DNA of 12,543 nt, from contig JACMKL010000449.1 in NCBI GenBank assembly GCA_014380105.1, positions 1 through 12,543 of the forward strand, in the 5' to 3' direction. This DNA comes from Candidatus Melainabacteria bacterium (lineage in GTDB: Bacteria > Cyanobacteriota > Vampirovibrionia > Obscuribacterales > Obscuribacteraceae). Positions within the stretch are counted from its first letter, which is position 1. Every line of letters starts with the position of its first letter. Made by a program: the position numbers and the translations under genes. Under the pieces are notes generated by a model, which was not told the DNA's origin, did not search any database, and saw only the letters and a list, made by a program, of their open reading frames with translations. This document shows positions 5,633-12,543 of this stretch, one piece after another.

Positions 5633-5941
5633 CGCGAATACCTACCTTATAGGGTTTTGAAAACATCTCTATTTTTTGGATACGTTGCGAAAATATTTTT
5701 AGAAAAAACTTCGACGTACTTGCTCGCTTGGGGAGACAAATCGATATACTCAAAGTTCCTTGAAAAGCACTGCTCAGCAGTAGTTGTATAACGCTGAGAT
5801 GTGTCGCCAGATGGTCACCTCTGGTTATTACTCGACACGAATATCAGTCGATTAACTTACAATTGTTCAGAAAAAAAGATATTGAGGAACCAAAAGAGTT
5901 GTATGTAGTCGGTGTGACGTCTGACTCAGACAAAGGCTGAG
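5633..5941. other. Intergenic region with a nested stem-loop
   Basis: This 309-nt gap separates two minus-strand genes. At 5801-5838, GTGTCG (5801-5806) pairs with CGACAC (5833-5838), and inside it CCAGA (5807-5811) pairs with TCTGG (5820-5824), leaving a one-sided bulge of 8 nt. A short dyad, ACTGCT-C-AGCAGT, lies near 5769-5781. No good intrinsic terminator for the 5942-7090 gene and no strong promoter for the 5632 gene could be identified. A/T-rich tracts at 5690-5710 may be part of one. Confidence 0.4.
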
Positions 5942-7090
5942 CTACCATCGTTTAGATGCTTTTTCGATTGCGCCGAAATACGTTTTAGGCATTGAGTTAT
6001 GTGCGACGGAACTACTTTTGAAAATAATTGGATACTGAGCAAGGCTTCTTTCATCGAGACCAGAATTTTTGAAATCTTTGAGCATGCTAGACGTCGATAG
6101 CCCTCCGCGTCTCAACATCTGTTCAACTCGAGAGGCTTGCCCGTTATTTTGAGAATTAGTGTCGTTGGAGATACTAATGAAGCGTTTCGAGCCATTCGCC
6201 AGTTCTCGGATATTGCTTTGGATCCAGGGCTCCATTCTCTGAGGCGCGTAAGTAGAATCAATCATTGTTATGCTGGCAATTTTTGACGAAAGACCGTTTT
6301 GATAAATTTGGGTTTCTGTAGCTGCGTGCCCGGCCGAGTGGCTCACAATGTGTATCTTGGACACATCGCGCATTGTCTTACCCCTTAATTCCGGGGTTTT
6401 ATCGAAAACTTCTTCCACCATGCTGCGAAAGGCGCCGGGCTTGGACAAATTTCCTTGATTGTAACCTCTAGAACCCGCGGCAGCTTGCCATTCGGGCACG
6501 ATTAGCACCGTATTTGGTGGTGCGTTCGCCATTTGTTTGCCTAATTCGCTGTCACGGAATGAGCTTCTGGCTGTGCTTCCGAAGCCATGATTGTAGACAA
6601 CCAGGTTGATTGGTTTGCTGCTATCAAAATTTTTCGGCACATACAGCATTGCGTCAGGACCGGAATGCGCTGCGGAGCGATTTCTAAGATTTTGATATTC
6701 ATAAGTTTTAGATGGCGTATCTAAGGCAAGCGCGGCAGGAGCTAATGTTCTGTCGCCCGTTTCGCGTACTTCCGGCGCACGCACAATTGGTCGCGCCACT
6801 TCAGTCTTTAGTTTTTCACTCCGCTGAATTTCCTGACGCAGATCGGCTTCAGTAAATTTGAGTGGGAAATTGTTGTTGGTGAAAACATTTTCGCTTATCT
6901 GGACGGATGGATAAGGATAGCTGTCGCGCTTTGAAAATAGAGAAGGGAGACTTGCTGCCCTTTGAAAGGTGTCACCCTGCAAATTGGCAGCGCCAGAAGA
7001 TTGCATAATCTCAGGGTAATTGAGGCGCTCAGCGCTCTGTTCTGCCGGTGCGGCCTTGGCGATTTTCGGTACATCTGTATATTCAGTCAT
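5942..7090 (-). CDS. Alpha/beta hydrolase with a long N-terminal extension
   Basis: A 382-residue protein (start MTEYTDVPK at 7090; an in-frame ATG at 7129 would add 13 residues, and neither has a good SD). Residues 1 to ~140 are polar and probably disordered, without a signal peptide or membrane segment. From ~146 an alpha/beta-hydrolase fold is visible: MLYVPKNF (148-155), the strand and oxyanion turn LVVYNHGFGST (163-173), TVLIVPEWQ (194-202), strand and nucleophile elbow IHIVSHSAGH (246-255, Ser252), ITMIDST (274-280, candidate acid Asp278), and a C-terminal SVAHNSMPKTYFG (361-373, candidate His364). A Ser/Asp/His triad is therefore plausible. The elbow reads S-H-S-A-G rather than the usual G-x-S-x-G, so the first Gly is replaced. 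Substrate cannot be told; esterase, lipase or peptidase are all possible. It is divergent from the decarboxylase gene across about 200 nt. Confidence 0.85.
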   Translation of the reverse strand: MTEYTDVPKIAKAAPAEQSAERLNYPEIMQSSGAANLQGDTFQRAASLPSLFSKRDSYPYPSVQISENVFTNNNFPLKFTEADLRQEIQRSEKLKTEVARPIVRAPEVRETGDRTLAPAALALDTPSKTYEYQNLRNRSAAHSGPDAMLYVPKNFDSSKPINLVVYNHGFGSTARSSFRDSELGKQMANAPPNTVLIVPEWQAAAGSRGYNQGNLSKPGAFRSMVEEVFDKTPELRGKTMRDVSKIHIVSHSAGHAATETQIYQNGLSSKIASITMIDSTYAPQRMEPWIQSNIRELANGSKRFISISNDTNSQNNGQASRVEQMLRRGGLSTSSMLKDFKNSGLDERSLAQYPIIFKSSSVAHNSMPKTYFGAIEKASKRW

Positions 7091-7169
7091 TTTAAGTCTA
7101 GTAAGAAGGATAAATAGGGGTATCGGCATTTTAGATTAGGCATCGTGAAGTCTTTGTGAAGGCAATTTG

Positions 7170-7200
7170 CTTATGTGCTCGACACTGCTTTTGGTGTCAA
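7170..7200 (-). promoter_or_regulatory. Possible promoter of the alpha/beta hydrolase gene
   Basis: A perfect -35 TTGACA lies on the minus strand (complement of 7195-7200). The best -10 candidate, CATAAG (complement of 7170-7175), is 19 nt away, longer than ideal, and only fair. A transcript from here would have a leader of about 75 nt to the ATG at 7090. Confidence 0.3.
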
Positions 7201-7253
7201 ATCTATATATTTGTGATCTCCTGAAAGCATCTGGTAGTGCGTTTTTTGCGGGC

Positions 7254-7281
7254 TTTGCATAAATTAGTAGCGTGTTATACT
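7254..7281 (+). promoter_or_regulatory. Extended -10 promoter of the decarboxylase gene
   Basis: TATACT (7276-7281) is preceded by TG-n (7273-7275), making an extended -10 element that needs little from a -35. A weak TTTGCA (7254-7259) lies 16 nt upstream. Transcription should start about 7 nt after the -10, at 7287-7290, which coincides with the proposed GTG start at 7289. Confidence 0.55.
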
Positions 7282-7288
7282 TGGCCGC

Positions 7289-8770
7289 GTGTTAACTAAT
7301 GACACCACACTTGAAAAACTTCAAAGTTCTAACGGACTTTCCACCCGCTTGTCGCCTGGCTTAAGCAGCGTTTCCAAATTGCATAACAAGAAAGTTTCCA
7401 ACGACTTATTGGCAGATATGATCTCCGCAGTCGTCGTCAATGAGCGCGCCTCGTTTCACACACCCGGGCATAAAACGCGTCCATCTTCGTTCGGGAAATC
7501 AGAAAATTTCAGATTGCAGCTTTCTCAAGATGTGACAGAGCTGCCTGGTTTGGACGATCTCAATAATCCAACCGGCGTGCTTCTGAATCTTGAAAAGAAT
7601 TTGGCCATCTTGTTTGGTGCAAAGCAAACTAGTCTCTCGGTTAATGGCGCATCAGTAGCTCTTATAGCGGCATTCATCGCCTGCGCTCAATTCGGCAAAA
7701 AAGCGTTGATACCACGTAATTTGCATCGCGCTGCCGTATCTGGAATTTGTCTTTCGCTCCTCGAGCCTATCTGGCACGAACCTTTGTGGAATTCTGAATA
7801 TGGATTTTATGAGGGCGCTGATGCTCAACAGATTGAGAAAATTCTGCAAAATGAAAATGACATTGCCTGCGTACTAGTGGTATCACCAACTTACCAGGGT
7901 GCTATCAGTGATATTTCGGCAATTTCTGCCGTCTGCTGCAAATACGATGTCACACTAATCGTTGACGAAGCGCATGGTGCCCACCTGTTTGAAGCAGCTG
8001 GTTTTAGACCTTCTGCACTCTCTCAAGGCGCTGATCTGGTCGTTCATTCTTTCCACAAGACTCTCTCTGCTCTTACCCAAACTGGTGCATTGCATCTTGG
8101 TTATAACAGCAAAATTGGTGAAGAGCAGCTTCGAGCTGTCCTGAATACACTTCAATCGTCTAGCCCAAATTATTTATTGATGACCTCTGTAGAGCTGATG
8201 TTGAGCCATCTTTCGACAAGCAAGGGCATGGAACAGCTCAACAATGTGCGCCTCCTGGCAGAAAAAATTCGCACCACTCTGGTGGGCCTAAACCTTTACT
8301 CTACCTTTACCTCGAACGGTGACAATGAGCCGTATCACATCGTCATCAGGGCTAATGCTGAGATAGATCTTGCTTCTGAATTGAGAAGCCGAGGAATTGG
8401 AATTGAAGCTGACTTTGACGGAGCCATACTTTTGCTCTTAGGCGCAGGCACTACGGAAGAAGATGTACAGACACTGTTGAGTGCGCTTGAAGACATCCAG
8501 TCCAAAACAAAATTTACTCCAAACTCGTTGGCTGTGACAGCTCCTTCAAAACTTTCGCCTCCAGAAATTAATTTAGCGATGTCACCGGCAAGCGCATTGC
8601 GAGCGGCATCCAGAGTAGTCGATCGGCTGGACGCCCTCGGTCAAATTTCGGCGGAATGCATCGCACCCTGTCCACCAGGCGTTCCGGTCGTTATTCCGGG
8701 ACAGTTTATTGACGAATATGTTTTGAATATTACTGGTATAAGGAGCATACGGGTGATTGAAAAATTATAG
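7289..8770 (+). CDS. PLP-dependent Orn/Lys/Arg decarboxylase (SpeA type)
   Basis: A fold-type-I decarboxylase of the Orn/Lys/Arg family, removing CO2 from a basic amino acid to give a diamine or agmatine in the cytoplasm. 493 residues matches the short Bacillus SpeA/cyanobacterial subfamily (about 490), without the wing domain of the enteric enzymes. Motifs: FHTPGHK (56-62), LSVNGASVALIAA (116-128, cofactor-phosphate region), VLVVSPTYQG (195-204), the PLP-ring aspartate in VDEAHGAHLF (225-234, Asp226), the Schiff-base lysine in HSFHKTLSALTQTGALHL (253-270, Lys257), and the C-terminal APCPPGVPVVIPG (459-471), the family's YPPGIP signature with Cys for Tyr. The start is GTG; no good SD precedes it and the predicted transcription start falls on it. 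A Met at 44 lies inside the conserved N-terminal helix, so it is too late. The substrate (Arg, Lys or Orn) cannot be settled by reading. It is followed at 51 nt by the R3H ATPase, probably one operon. Confidence 0.93.
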   Translation: MLTNDTTLEKLQSSNGLSTRLSPGLSSVSKLHNKKVSNDLLADMISAVVVNERASFHTPGHKTRPSSFGKSENFRLQLSQDVTELPGLDDLNNPTGVLLNLEKNLAILFGAKQTSLSVNGASVALIAAFIACAQFGKKALIPRNLHRAAVSGICLSLLEPIWHEPLWNSEYGFYEGADAQQIEKILQNENDIACVLVVSPTYQGAISDISAISAVCCKYDVTLIVDEAHGAHLFEAAGFRPSALSQGADLVVHSFHKTLSALTQTGALHLGYNSKIGEEQLRAVLNTLQSSSPNYLLMTSVELMLSHLSTSKGMEQLNNVRLLAEKIRTTLVGLNLYSTFTSNGDNEPYHIVIRANAEIDLASELRSRGIGIEADFDGAILLLLGAGTTEEDVQTLLSALEDIQSKTKFTPNSLAVTAPSKLSPPEINLAMSPASALRAASRVVDRLDALGQISAECIAPCPPGVPVVIPGQFIDEYVLNITGIRSIRVIEKL

Positions 8771-8821
8771 GTAGTTCGCTGGCGAGAGCCCTAGAAAACA
8801 GTCCGACTCTGGAGAAACTAA

Positions 8822-10417
8822 ATGGAAGTAATCACCCCACCTGATGACCTTTCCTCGTTTATGGCAATACTGCCACCGCAGCTCAGATCGATTTTAGAAA
8901 AGGATACTAACGGACTTTATGAAGTCGTGCTCGACCTGGGCCGCTTACCTGAAGCTCGCTACCTCGACAGGCACACTACTGTGCTTTCAGACGAACCTGT
9001 CACTGAGCACGATCTGCAAGTAGCAGTAGAGAAGATCGGACAATTTTCTGGTGATAACAGAGCGGGCATTGAAAGAACTTTGCATCGTATTTCAGCACTG
9101 CGCAATCGTTCTGGCAAAGTAATCGGACTGACTTGCCGAGTTGGACGTGCAATTAGCGGAACTATAAACGTCATCCGTGACCTGGTTGAGAGCGGTAAAT
9201 CCATTCTTTTTCTCGGACCTCCAGGTGTTGGTAAAACGACCAAGCTTAGAGAAATGGGACGCGTACTATCTGATGAACTCGGCAAGCGCGTAATTGTAAT
9301 TGATACATCAAATGAAATCGCCGGCGATGGAGATGTCCCTCACCCAGCAATCGGACGTGCTCGTCGTATGCAAGTGGCGCATCCTGACCAGCAGCACGCC
9401 GTCATGATTGAGGCTGTCGAAAACCACACTCCGGAAGTAATCATCATTGATGAAATCGGAACAGAGCAGGAAGCGGCAGCGGCAAGAACAATTGCAGAGC
9501 GCGGCGTGTCCTTAATCGGAACCGCTCACGGTAACGCTCTCGACAACTTACTTAAAAATCCGACCCTGGTTGACCTTGTTGGTGGTATTCAGTCTGTCAC
9601 TCTCGGTGACGATGAAGCTCGTCGGCGCGGCACTCAGAAAACTGTTTTGGAAAGAGCTGGACAGCCCACATTCGATGTTTGCATCGAAATTCTCGACCGT
9701 CAAACTTTAGCGGTGCACCGTGACGTTGCAGGCGCTGTCGATCAGCTTCTGCGCGGTTGGAAGATTCATCCGGAAATTAGAAAACGCGACGAATCAACTG
9801 GCGATTTTGCCGTTGTTCAAAAGCAAGAACCGATCGTAGCTGCAAGTGCGGATGGGCTAGCCCCTTTCGCGCAGGACTGGGGCAACCCGCAGGATACGAA
9901 TCTCAAAGTCTATCCGTATGCGGTTAGCAAAGGGTTGCTCGAACGGGTAGTGAAGACGCTTCAGCTACCTATCGAAGTTGTGAAAGCGATTGATGAAGCA
10001 GATGCGATTCTTGCACTTAAGAGTTACGCGCGCGCCGGAGCCAAAATTTACTCGCTTGCAGAAGCGCAGCAAGTGCCGGTTTACGTCGTGAAGAGTAATA
10101 ACCTTCCACAAATTCAAAAGGCGCTGCGCGAAGCATTGCACCTCGATGAATCCGCAATTGGTGCAGTCGATATCGAAGAAGATGTGGATGAAACTGAGAT
10201 CGCATTGGAAGAAGCCCGTCAGGCTATTTCCCGAGTGGTAGATCGCCTGGAGCCTGTTGAATTGGCACCGCGCCGTTCTTACATTCGACGTCTGCAGCAT
10301 CAACTGGTCGAACGATTCAATCTATCCAGTCGCAGTGTGGGTGATGAGCCAATGCGAAGATTGCGAATTTTGCCACCGGCAAACTCGCAGCAAAATCAGA
10401 AAATCGGATACATCTAA
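8822..10417 (+). CDS. SpoIIIAA/Ycf45-type AAA ATPase with C-terminal R3H domain
   Basis: 531 residues. An N-terminal region with a helix and the VVLDLGRLPEARY motif (35-47) leads into an SpoIIIAA-like ATPase core: CRVGRAISGTINVIRDLVESG (105-125), Walker A GPPGVGKTT (132-140), VIVIDTSNEIAGDGD (157-171), Walker B VIIIDEIGTEQE (206-217), a sensor-like SLIGTAHGN (230-238), and an arginine-rich DDEARRRGTQKTVLERAG (263-280). After an acidic linker and a KxxYxxA/SKGLLE segment (362-374), an R3H-type single-stranded nucleic-acid-binding domain occupies ~484-517: RRLQH (489-493, the Arg-x3-His) and SVGDEPMRRLRI (505-516). This architecture is what cyanobacteria and plastids carry as Ycf45; its cellular role is not established, though ATP-dependent binding of single-stranded DNA or RNA is a reasonable inference. 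SD GGAG lies about 9 nt before the ATG. A clear terminator follows the stop. Confidence 0.92.
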   Translation: MEVITPPDDLSSFMAILPPQLRSILEKDTNGLYEVVLDLGRLPEARYLDRHTTVLSDEPVTEHDLQVAVEKIGQFSGDNRAGIERTLHRISALRNRSGKVIGLTCRVGRAISGTINVIRDLVESGKSILFLGPPGVGKTTKLREMGRVLSDELGKRVIVIDTSNEIAGDGDVPHPAIGRARRMQVAHPDQQHAVMIEAVENHTPEVIIIDEIGTEQEAAAARTIAERGVSLIGTAHGNALDNLLKNPTLVDLVGGIQSVTLGDDEARRRGTQKTVLERAGQPTFDVCIEILDRQTLAVHRDVAGAVDQLLRGWKIHPEIRKRDESTGDFAVVQKQEPIVAASADGLAPFAQDWGNPQDTNLKVYPYAVSKGLLERVVKTLQLPIEVVKAIDEADAILALKSYARAGAKIYSLAEAQQVPVYVVKSNNLPQIQKALREALHLDESAIGAVDIEEDVDETEIALEEARQAISRVVDRLEPVELAPRRSYIRRLQHQLVERFNLSSRSVGDEPMRRLRILPPANSQQNQKIGYI

Positions 10418-10454
10418 TTCGATTATTTCAATCGCAGGAAGAACTGAAAACAGA

Positions 10455-10488
10455 GAAGACCTGAGCATCGCTCAGGTTTTCTTTTTTT
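10455..10488 (+). terminator. Intrinsic terminator of the R3H ATPase gene
   Basis: GAAGACCTGAGC (10455-10466) and GCTCAGGTTTTC (10470-10481) form a 12-bp stem (one G-U) with a 3-nt loop, followed by seven T (10482-10488). Read in reverse it is followed by a mixed T/C stretch, so it may also weakly terminate the convergent minus-strand gene ending at 10519. Confidence 0.92.
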
Positions 10489-10518
10489 CAATTCCTTCAG
10501 GGCGCGTGAGATCCGGTT

Positions 10519-10986
10519 TTACGAAGCTATCGTCATTACCGAGCCCCACGCCGGCGCTTTTTTTACGTCACTCACTGCCACAACAATCATTTTGAGTTGC
10601 TCGTCGACTTTGCGCTGCATATCACGCAGACCTTCCATATCTCGAGCCTTAATGAGTTCTTCGATTTTCTTGTGCTGTTCATCCAGAGCACGAAGAGATT
10701 TCTGCGGGTCTTTCAACACTGATGCCCAGCTAATGCGGGCTTCGTCAACTTGTTCTGCCGTCATGCGCAGTGTTTCTCGCTCTGCTTCAGTCAATAGATC
10801 TCCCGAATGATCATCAATATCATCGTTAGTTGCAAGGTCGATAATTTCCGCTTGTTTGCTAAGCTCTTTCTCTTTTAAAAGCTCAAGAGGATCGAAATCT
10901 TTGGTTTCGGGTTTGGACTGTTCCCCACCCATTGAATTCATTTTGTCATTGGGGCTCATGCCGTTACCGCCATAGAGGTCAGACAT
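10519..10986 (-). CDS. Small charged helical protein, function unknown
   Basis: A 155-residue protein I do not recognise. Residues 1-30 are Gly/Asn/Ser/Met-rich and probably flexible. From ~33 to 60 it is strongly acidic. From 64 to ~138 it is predicted to be continuous helix with heptad-like spacing (LLTEAERETLRMTAEQVDEA at 64-83; then LRALDEQHKKIEELIKA and LRDMQRKVDEQLKMIVVAV), suggesting a coiled coil or helical bundle. There is no signal peptide, membrane span or Cys. SD TAGGAAG lies about 7 nt before the ATG. It is convergent with the R3H ATPase gene and stands alone. A scaffold or regulatory partner role would be a guess. Confidence 0.75.
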   Translation of the reverse strand: MSDLYGGNGMSPNDKMNSMGGEQSKPETKDFDPLELLKEKELSKQAEIIDLATNDDIDDHSGDLLTEAERETLRMTAEQVDEARISWASVLKDPQKSLRALDEQHKKIEELIKARDMEGLRDMQRKVDEQLKMIVVAVSDVKKAPAWGSVMTIAS

Positions 10987-11312
10987 ATATCTACTTCCTA
11001 AGGGAGAATGGTGTTTCCTATATACCCAGCCAGATTGCCAGAATTTCTCACCGGCACAAGATTAAAGCCGATTCAAAACCGGTCGGAGCTCAACTGCTTC
11101 GACGCTTCTTTCGCCATATAAAGACTGAAATAGTCAGGATCTTCGCCGATCAAGATTGAAATTGGTGTGCACGCCATCGGTTAGTGACGATACTAAGGGC
11201 AAAATTTAAGGTCGTCAATTCAATGCTGCTAATTTCTAAGCGAATATGGTGGGAATACCACCACTTCAAATGCGAAAGTCGGAAAAGACGCAAGGTTGCC
11301 TCTTGACGAACC
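10987..11312. other. Intergenic region between two minus-strand genes
   Basis: This 326-nt gap holds the candidate promoter at 11190-11218 and, just past the end of the 11313 gene, a 6-bp hairpin TGGTGG (11247-11252) / CCACCA (11258-11263) without a T-tract, possibly a weak or Rho-assisted terminator. A TATATA stretch near 11020-11026 could be an alternative -10. I see no gene. Confidence 0.4.
11190..11218 (-). promoter_or_regulatory. Candidate promoter of the 10519-10986 gene
   Basis: On the minus strand TTGACG (complement of 11213-11218, five of six -35 positions) is followed after exactly 17 nt by TAGTAT (complement of 11190-11195, four of six -10 positions). The transcript would start near 11183, leaving a long leader of almost 200 nt before the ATG at 10986. 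Confidence 0.4.
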
Positions 11313-12543
11313 CTATTCGTTTTTATAGCTCTTCTTTCGACGCGGAGGTGGAGTCGGTGTGCCGGTTTCGGCTGTCTCGTGAATGCTGTCTTTACGCTCC
11401 GGAGTGGGAGGAACGGCTTGTGGAGCGGAACTCGCTTGAGATTCCTCTTGATTAACTGTCGAGTTCACCACATCTTCCGGTTCGTTAGCTGGCGTTTCTG
11501 AGCTGATCGTATCGGAGGAATTAGCTGTCGCATTTTTAGTCCAGTTATTATCCGCCACTTCTTCTTCCAGACTTTCATCAAAGATTTCTGTCGTGTCTTC
11601 AAAGTCTCCCGGAGACTGAATATCTCCAATCACACCTTCCGGCTCGTCAGAAGGTGCAAGGACTTGATTGATTAAGCCGGCATCCAGAAGCTCTTCCAGG
11701 GTGTCAGCGAAGCTGCGATTTTGAGCGGCTTGCGGAGCGACATGGGGCTCGATTGCTCCGAGGCGAGGAGAAATGGCGAAAGCTCTTTCTGCAAGCACTT
11801 CCATCTCGTCTTGCTGAGCGGTGAAAGATCCGCCAGAAGAATTTGGTTGAGAAACATTTTGGCTCGGCTGCGGTATCTGAATTTCTTGCGAAAGCGGAAC
11901 AGCTTGAGGCTGGGTAGCCATCGAAACGATTTCGAGGGGAGGCTCATTGACTGTTGGATCGATTGCTGCGGGCTGTATAGGCGGAGACTTTCCAGAAGCT
12001 GCCGGTGTGGCTGGCCCAGTTTGCGGAGCTGCCTGTGATGTCTGGGCTATGGTCTGGTCGCTCGCATCTGGCGCCTGCGCGGGCTGTGGTTGGGTAATAA
12101 AACCATGTTGCGCAAATGGTGTCGACATCATATGTCCGCCACCTAATGGACGTCCGTAAGGAGAGCGAGACAACATCGCCGACTGATAGCCGAAAGGCAT
12201 TCCGACCGGAGACATTGAGCCTGGTATTGCTGCTCCTGAAGACGGCATCAATAACGAGCTTTCGGTTTCATCGTCAAGATCATCAATAGCAATTGGAGCG
12301 CCATGAGTGAGGAAATTTTCTTTCAAAGGAGGAAGATCTTCGAGTCCTAAATTCGCTTCTGCTGACGACGTAATTGCCGCTGTTGAAGCCGTGGTCGAAG
12401 CTGCCAGAGGTAACGATGAGGCAAGAAGCGCTGCACCATTAATGGTGCTCTGCTCTGTGAGCAGACTGGTCGGAGAACTGGCTTCGCTGCTCAAAATCTT
12501 TAACTCGCGATGCAGTCTCCGCAATTCACTGGCAATGAATTTG
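11313..12543 (-). CDS. Pro/Ser/Thr/Gln-rich disordered protein (C-terminal part, cut by window edge)
   Basis: The frame is open to the right edge; an internal TTG at 12524 could be a start, but the frame continues upstream as a helix (KFIASELRRLHRELKILSSEA), so this is most likely the C-terminal ~410 residues of a longer protein. After that helix the sequence is low complexity: Ala/Ser/Thr-rich, then Met/Gly/Pro-rich, then Pro/Gln/Ala repeats, then a long acidic Ser/Thr/Asn/Glu stretch, ending in a basic proline tail (TPTPPPRRKKSYKNE). Two short islands look ordered: MEVLAERAFAIS and FADTLEELLDAGLINQVL. There is no membrane span or enzyme motif. The PPPRRKK-type tail could bind SH3-like domains or nucleic acid, but that is speculation. 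Function unknown. Confidence 0.75.
   Translation of the reverse strand, partial: KFIASELRRLHRELKILSSEASSPTSLLTEQSTINGAALLASSLPLAASTTASTAAITSSAEANLGLEDLPPLKENFLTHGAPIAIDDLDDETESSLLMPSSGAAIPGSMSPVGMPFGYQSAMLSRSPYGRPLGGGHMMSTPFAQHGFITQPQPAQAPDASDQTIAQTSQAAPQTGPATPAASGKSPPIQPAAIDPTVNEPPLEIVSMATQPQAVPLSQEIQIPQPSQNVSQPNSSGGSFTAQQDEMEVLAERAFAISPRLGAIEPHVAPQAAQNRSFADTLEELLDAGLINQVLAPSDEPEGVIGDIQSPGDFEDTTEIFDESLEEEVADNNWTKNATANSSDTISSETPANEPEDVVNSTVNQEESQASSAPQAVPPTPERKDSIHETAETGTPTPPPRRKKSYKNE

Noticed and set aside
5529..5753. 74-codon minus-strand frame overlapping the start of the 4568-5632 gene
   Set aside because: Overlaps the signal-peptide coding region in another frame; no family character or SD.
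7089..7129. Upstream ATG at 7129 for the alpha/beta hydrolase
   Set aside because: It adds 13 hydrophobic residues without a following signal-peptide layout and has no SD; the ATG at 7090 is preferred, though its SD is also poor, so the choice is uncertain.

Overview
The window reads as chromosomal DNA of a Gram-negative-type bacterium. A SpoIIIAA/Ycf45-type ATPase with a C-terminal R3H domain, encoded next to an Orn/Lys/Arg decarboxylase, plus exported proteins whose N-terminal segment resembles one I associate with cyanobacterial MscS-type proteins, suggest the Cyanobacteriota. There are no photosynthesis genes, and the mixture of secreted and unrecognised proteins would suit a non-photosynthetic lineage (Melainabacteria/Vampirovibrionia, perhaps Obscuribacterales). 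This placement is an inference from protein character, not from a marker gene.

Layout. 1-1392 (minus): the first 464 codons of pyruvate phosphate dikinase, cut by the left edge, with a strong Shine-Dalgarno and a leader containing competing pairings. 1393-2792: 1.4 kb with no convincing protein gene but many inverted repeats. It holds a tightly packed structure at 1636-1836 (four back-to-back hairpins closed by a 13-bp stem, wobble pairs favouring a + strand RNA) and an orphan minus-strand terminator at 2351-2377 that implies a small minus-strand transcript. 2793-5632 (minus): three exported proteins, two of them adjacent diverged paralogs and the third with an internal duplication, ending in a very clear terminator at 2702-2733. 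5942-7090 (minus): an alpha/beta hydrolase with a long, probably disordered N-terminal extension. 7289-10417 (plus): the PLP-dependent amino acid decarboxylase followed by the R3H ATPase, driven by an extended -10 promoter so close to the GTG start that the mRNA may be leaderless, and ended by a good terminator. 10519-10986 (minus): a small acidic, helical protein of unknown function. 11313-12543 (minus): the C-terminal part of a large Pro/Ser/Thr/Gln-rich disordered protein that runs off the right edge.

Functionally, PPDK (pyruvate/PEP interconversion) and the decarboxylase (polyamine or diamine formation) are metabolic housekeeping. The 2793-5632 block is an envelope or export module of unknown role. 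The most unusual part is the gene-free block at 1393-2792, which looks like a place for undescribed structured RNA or a non-coding element.
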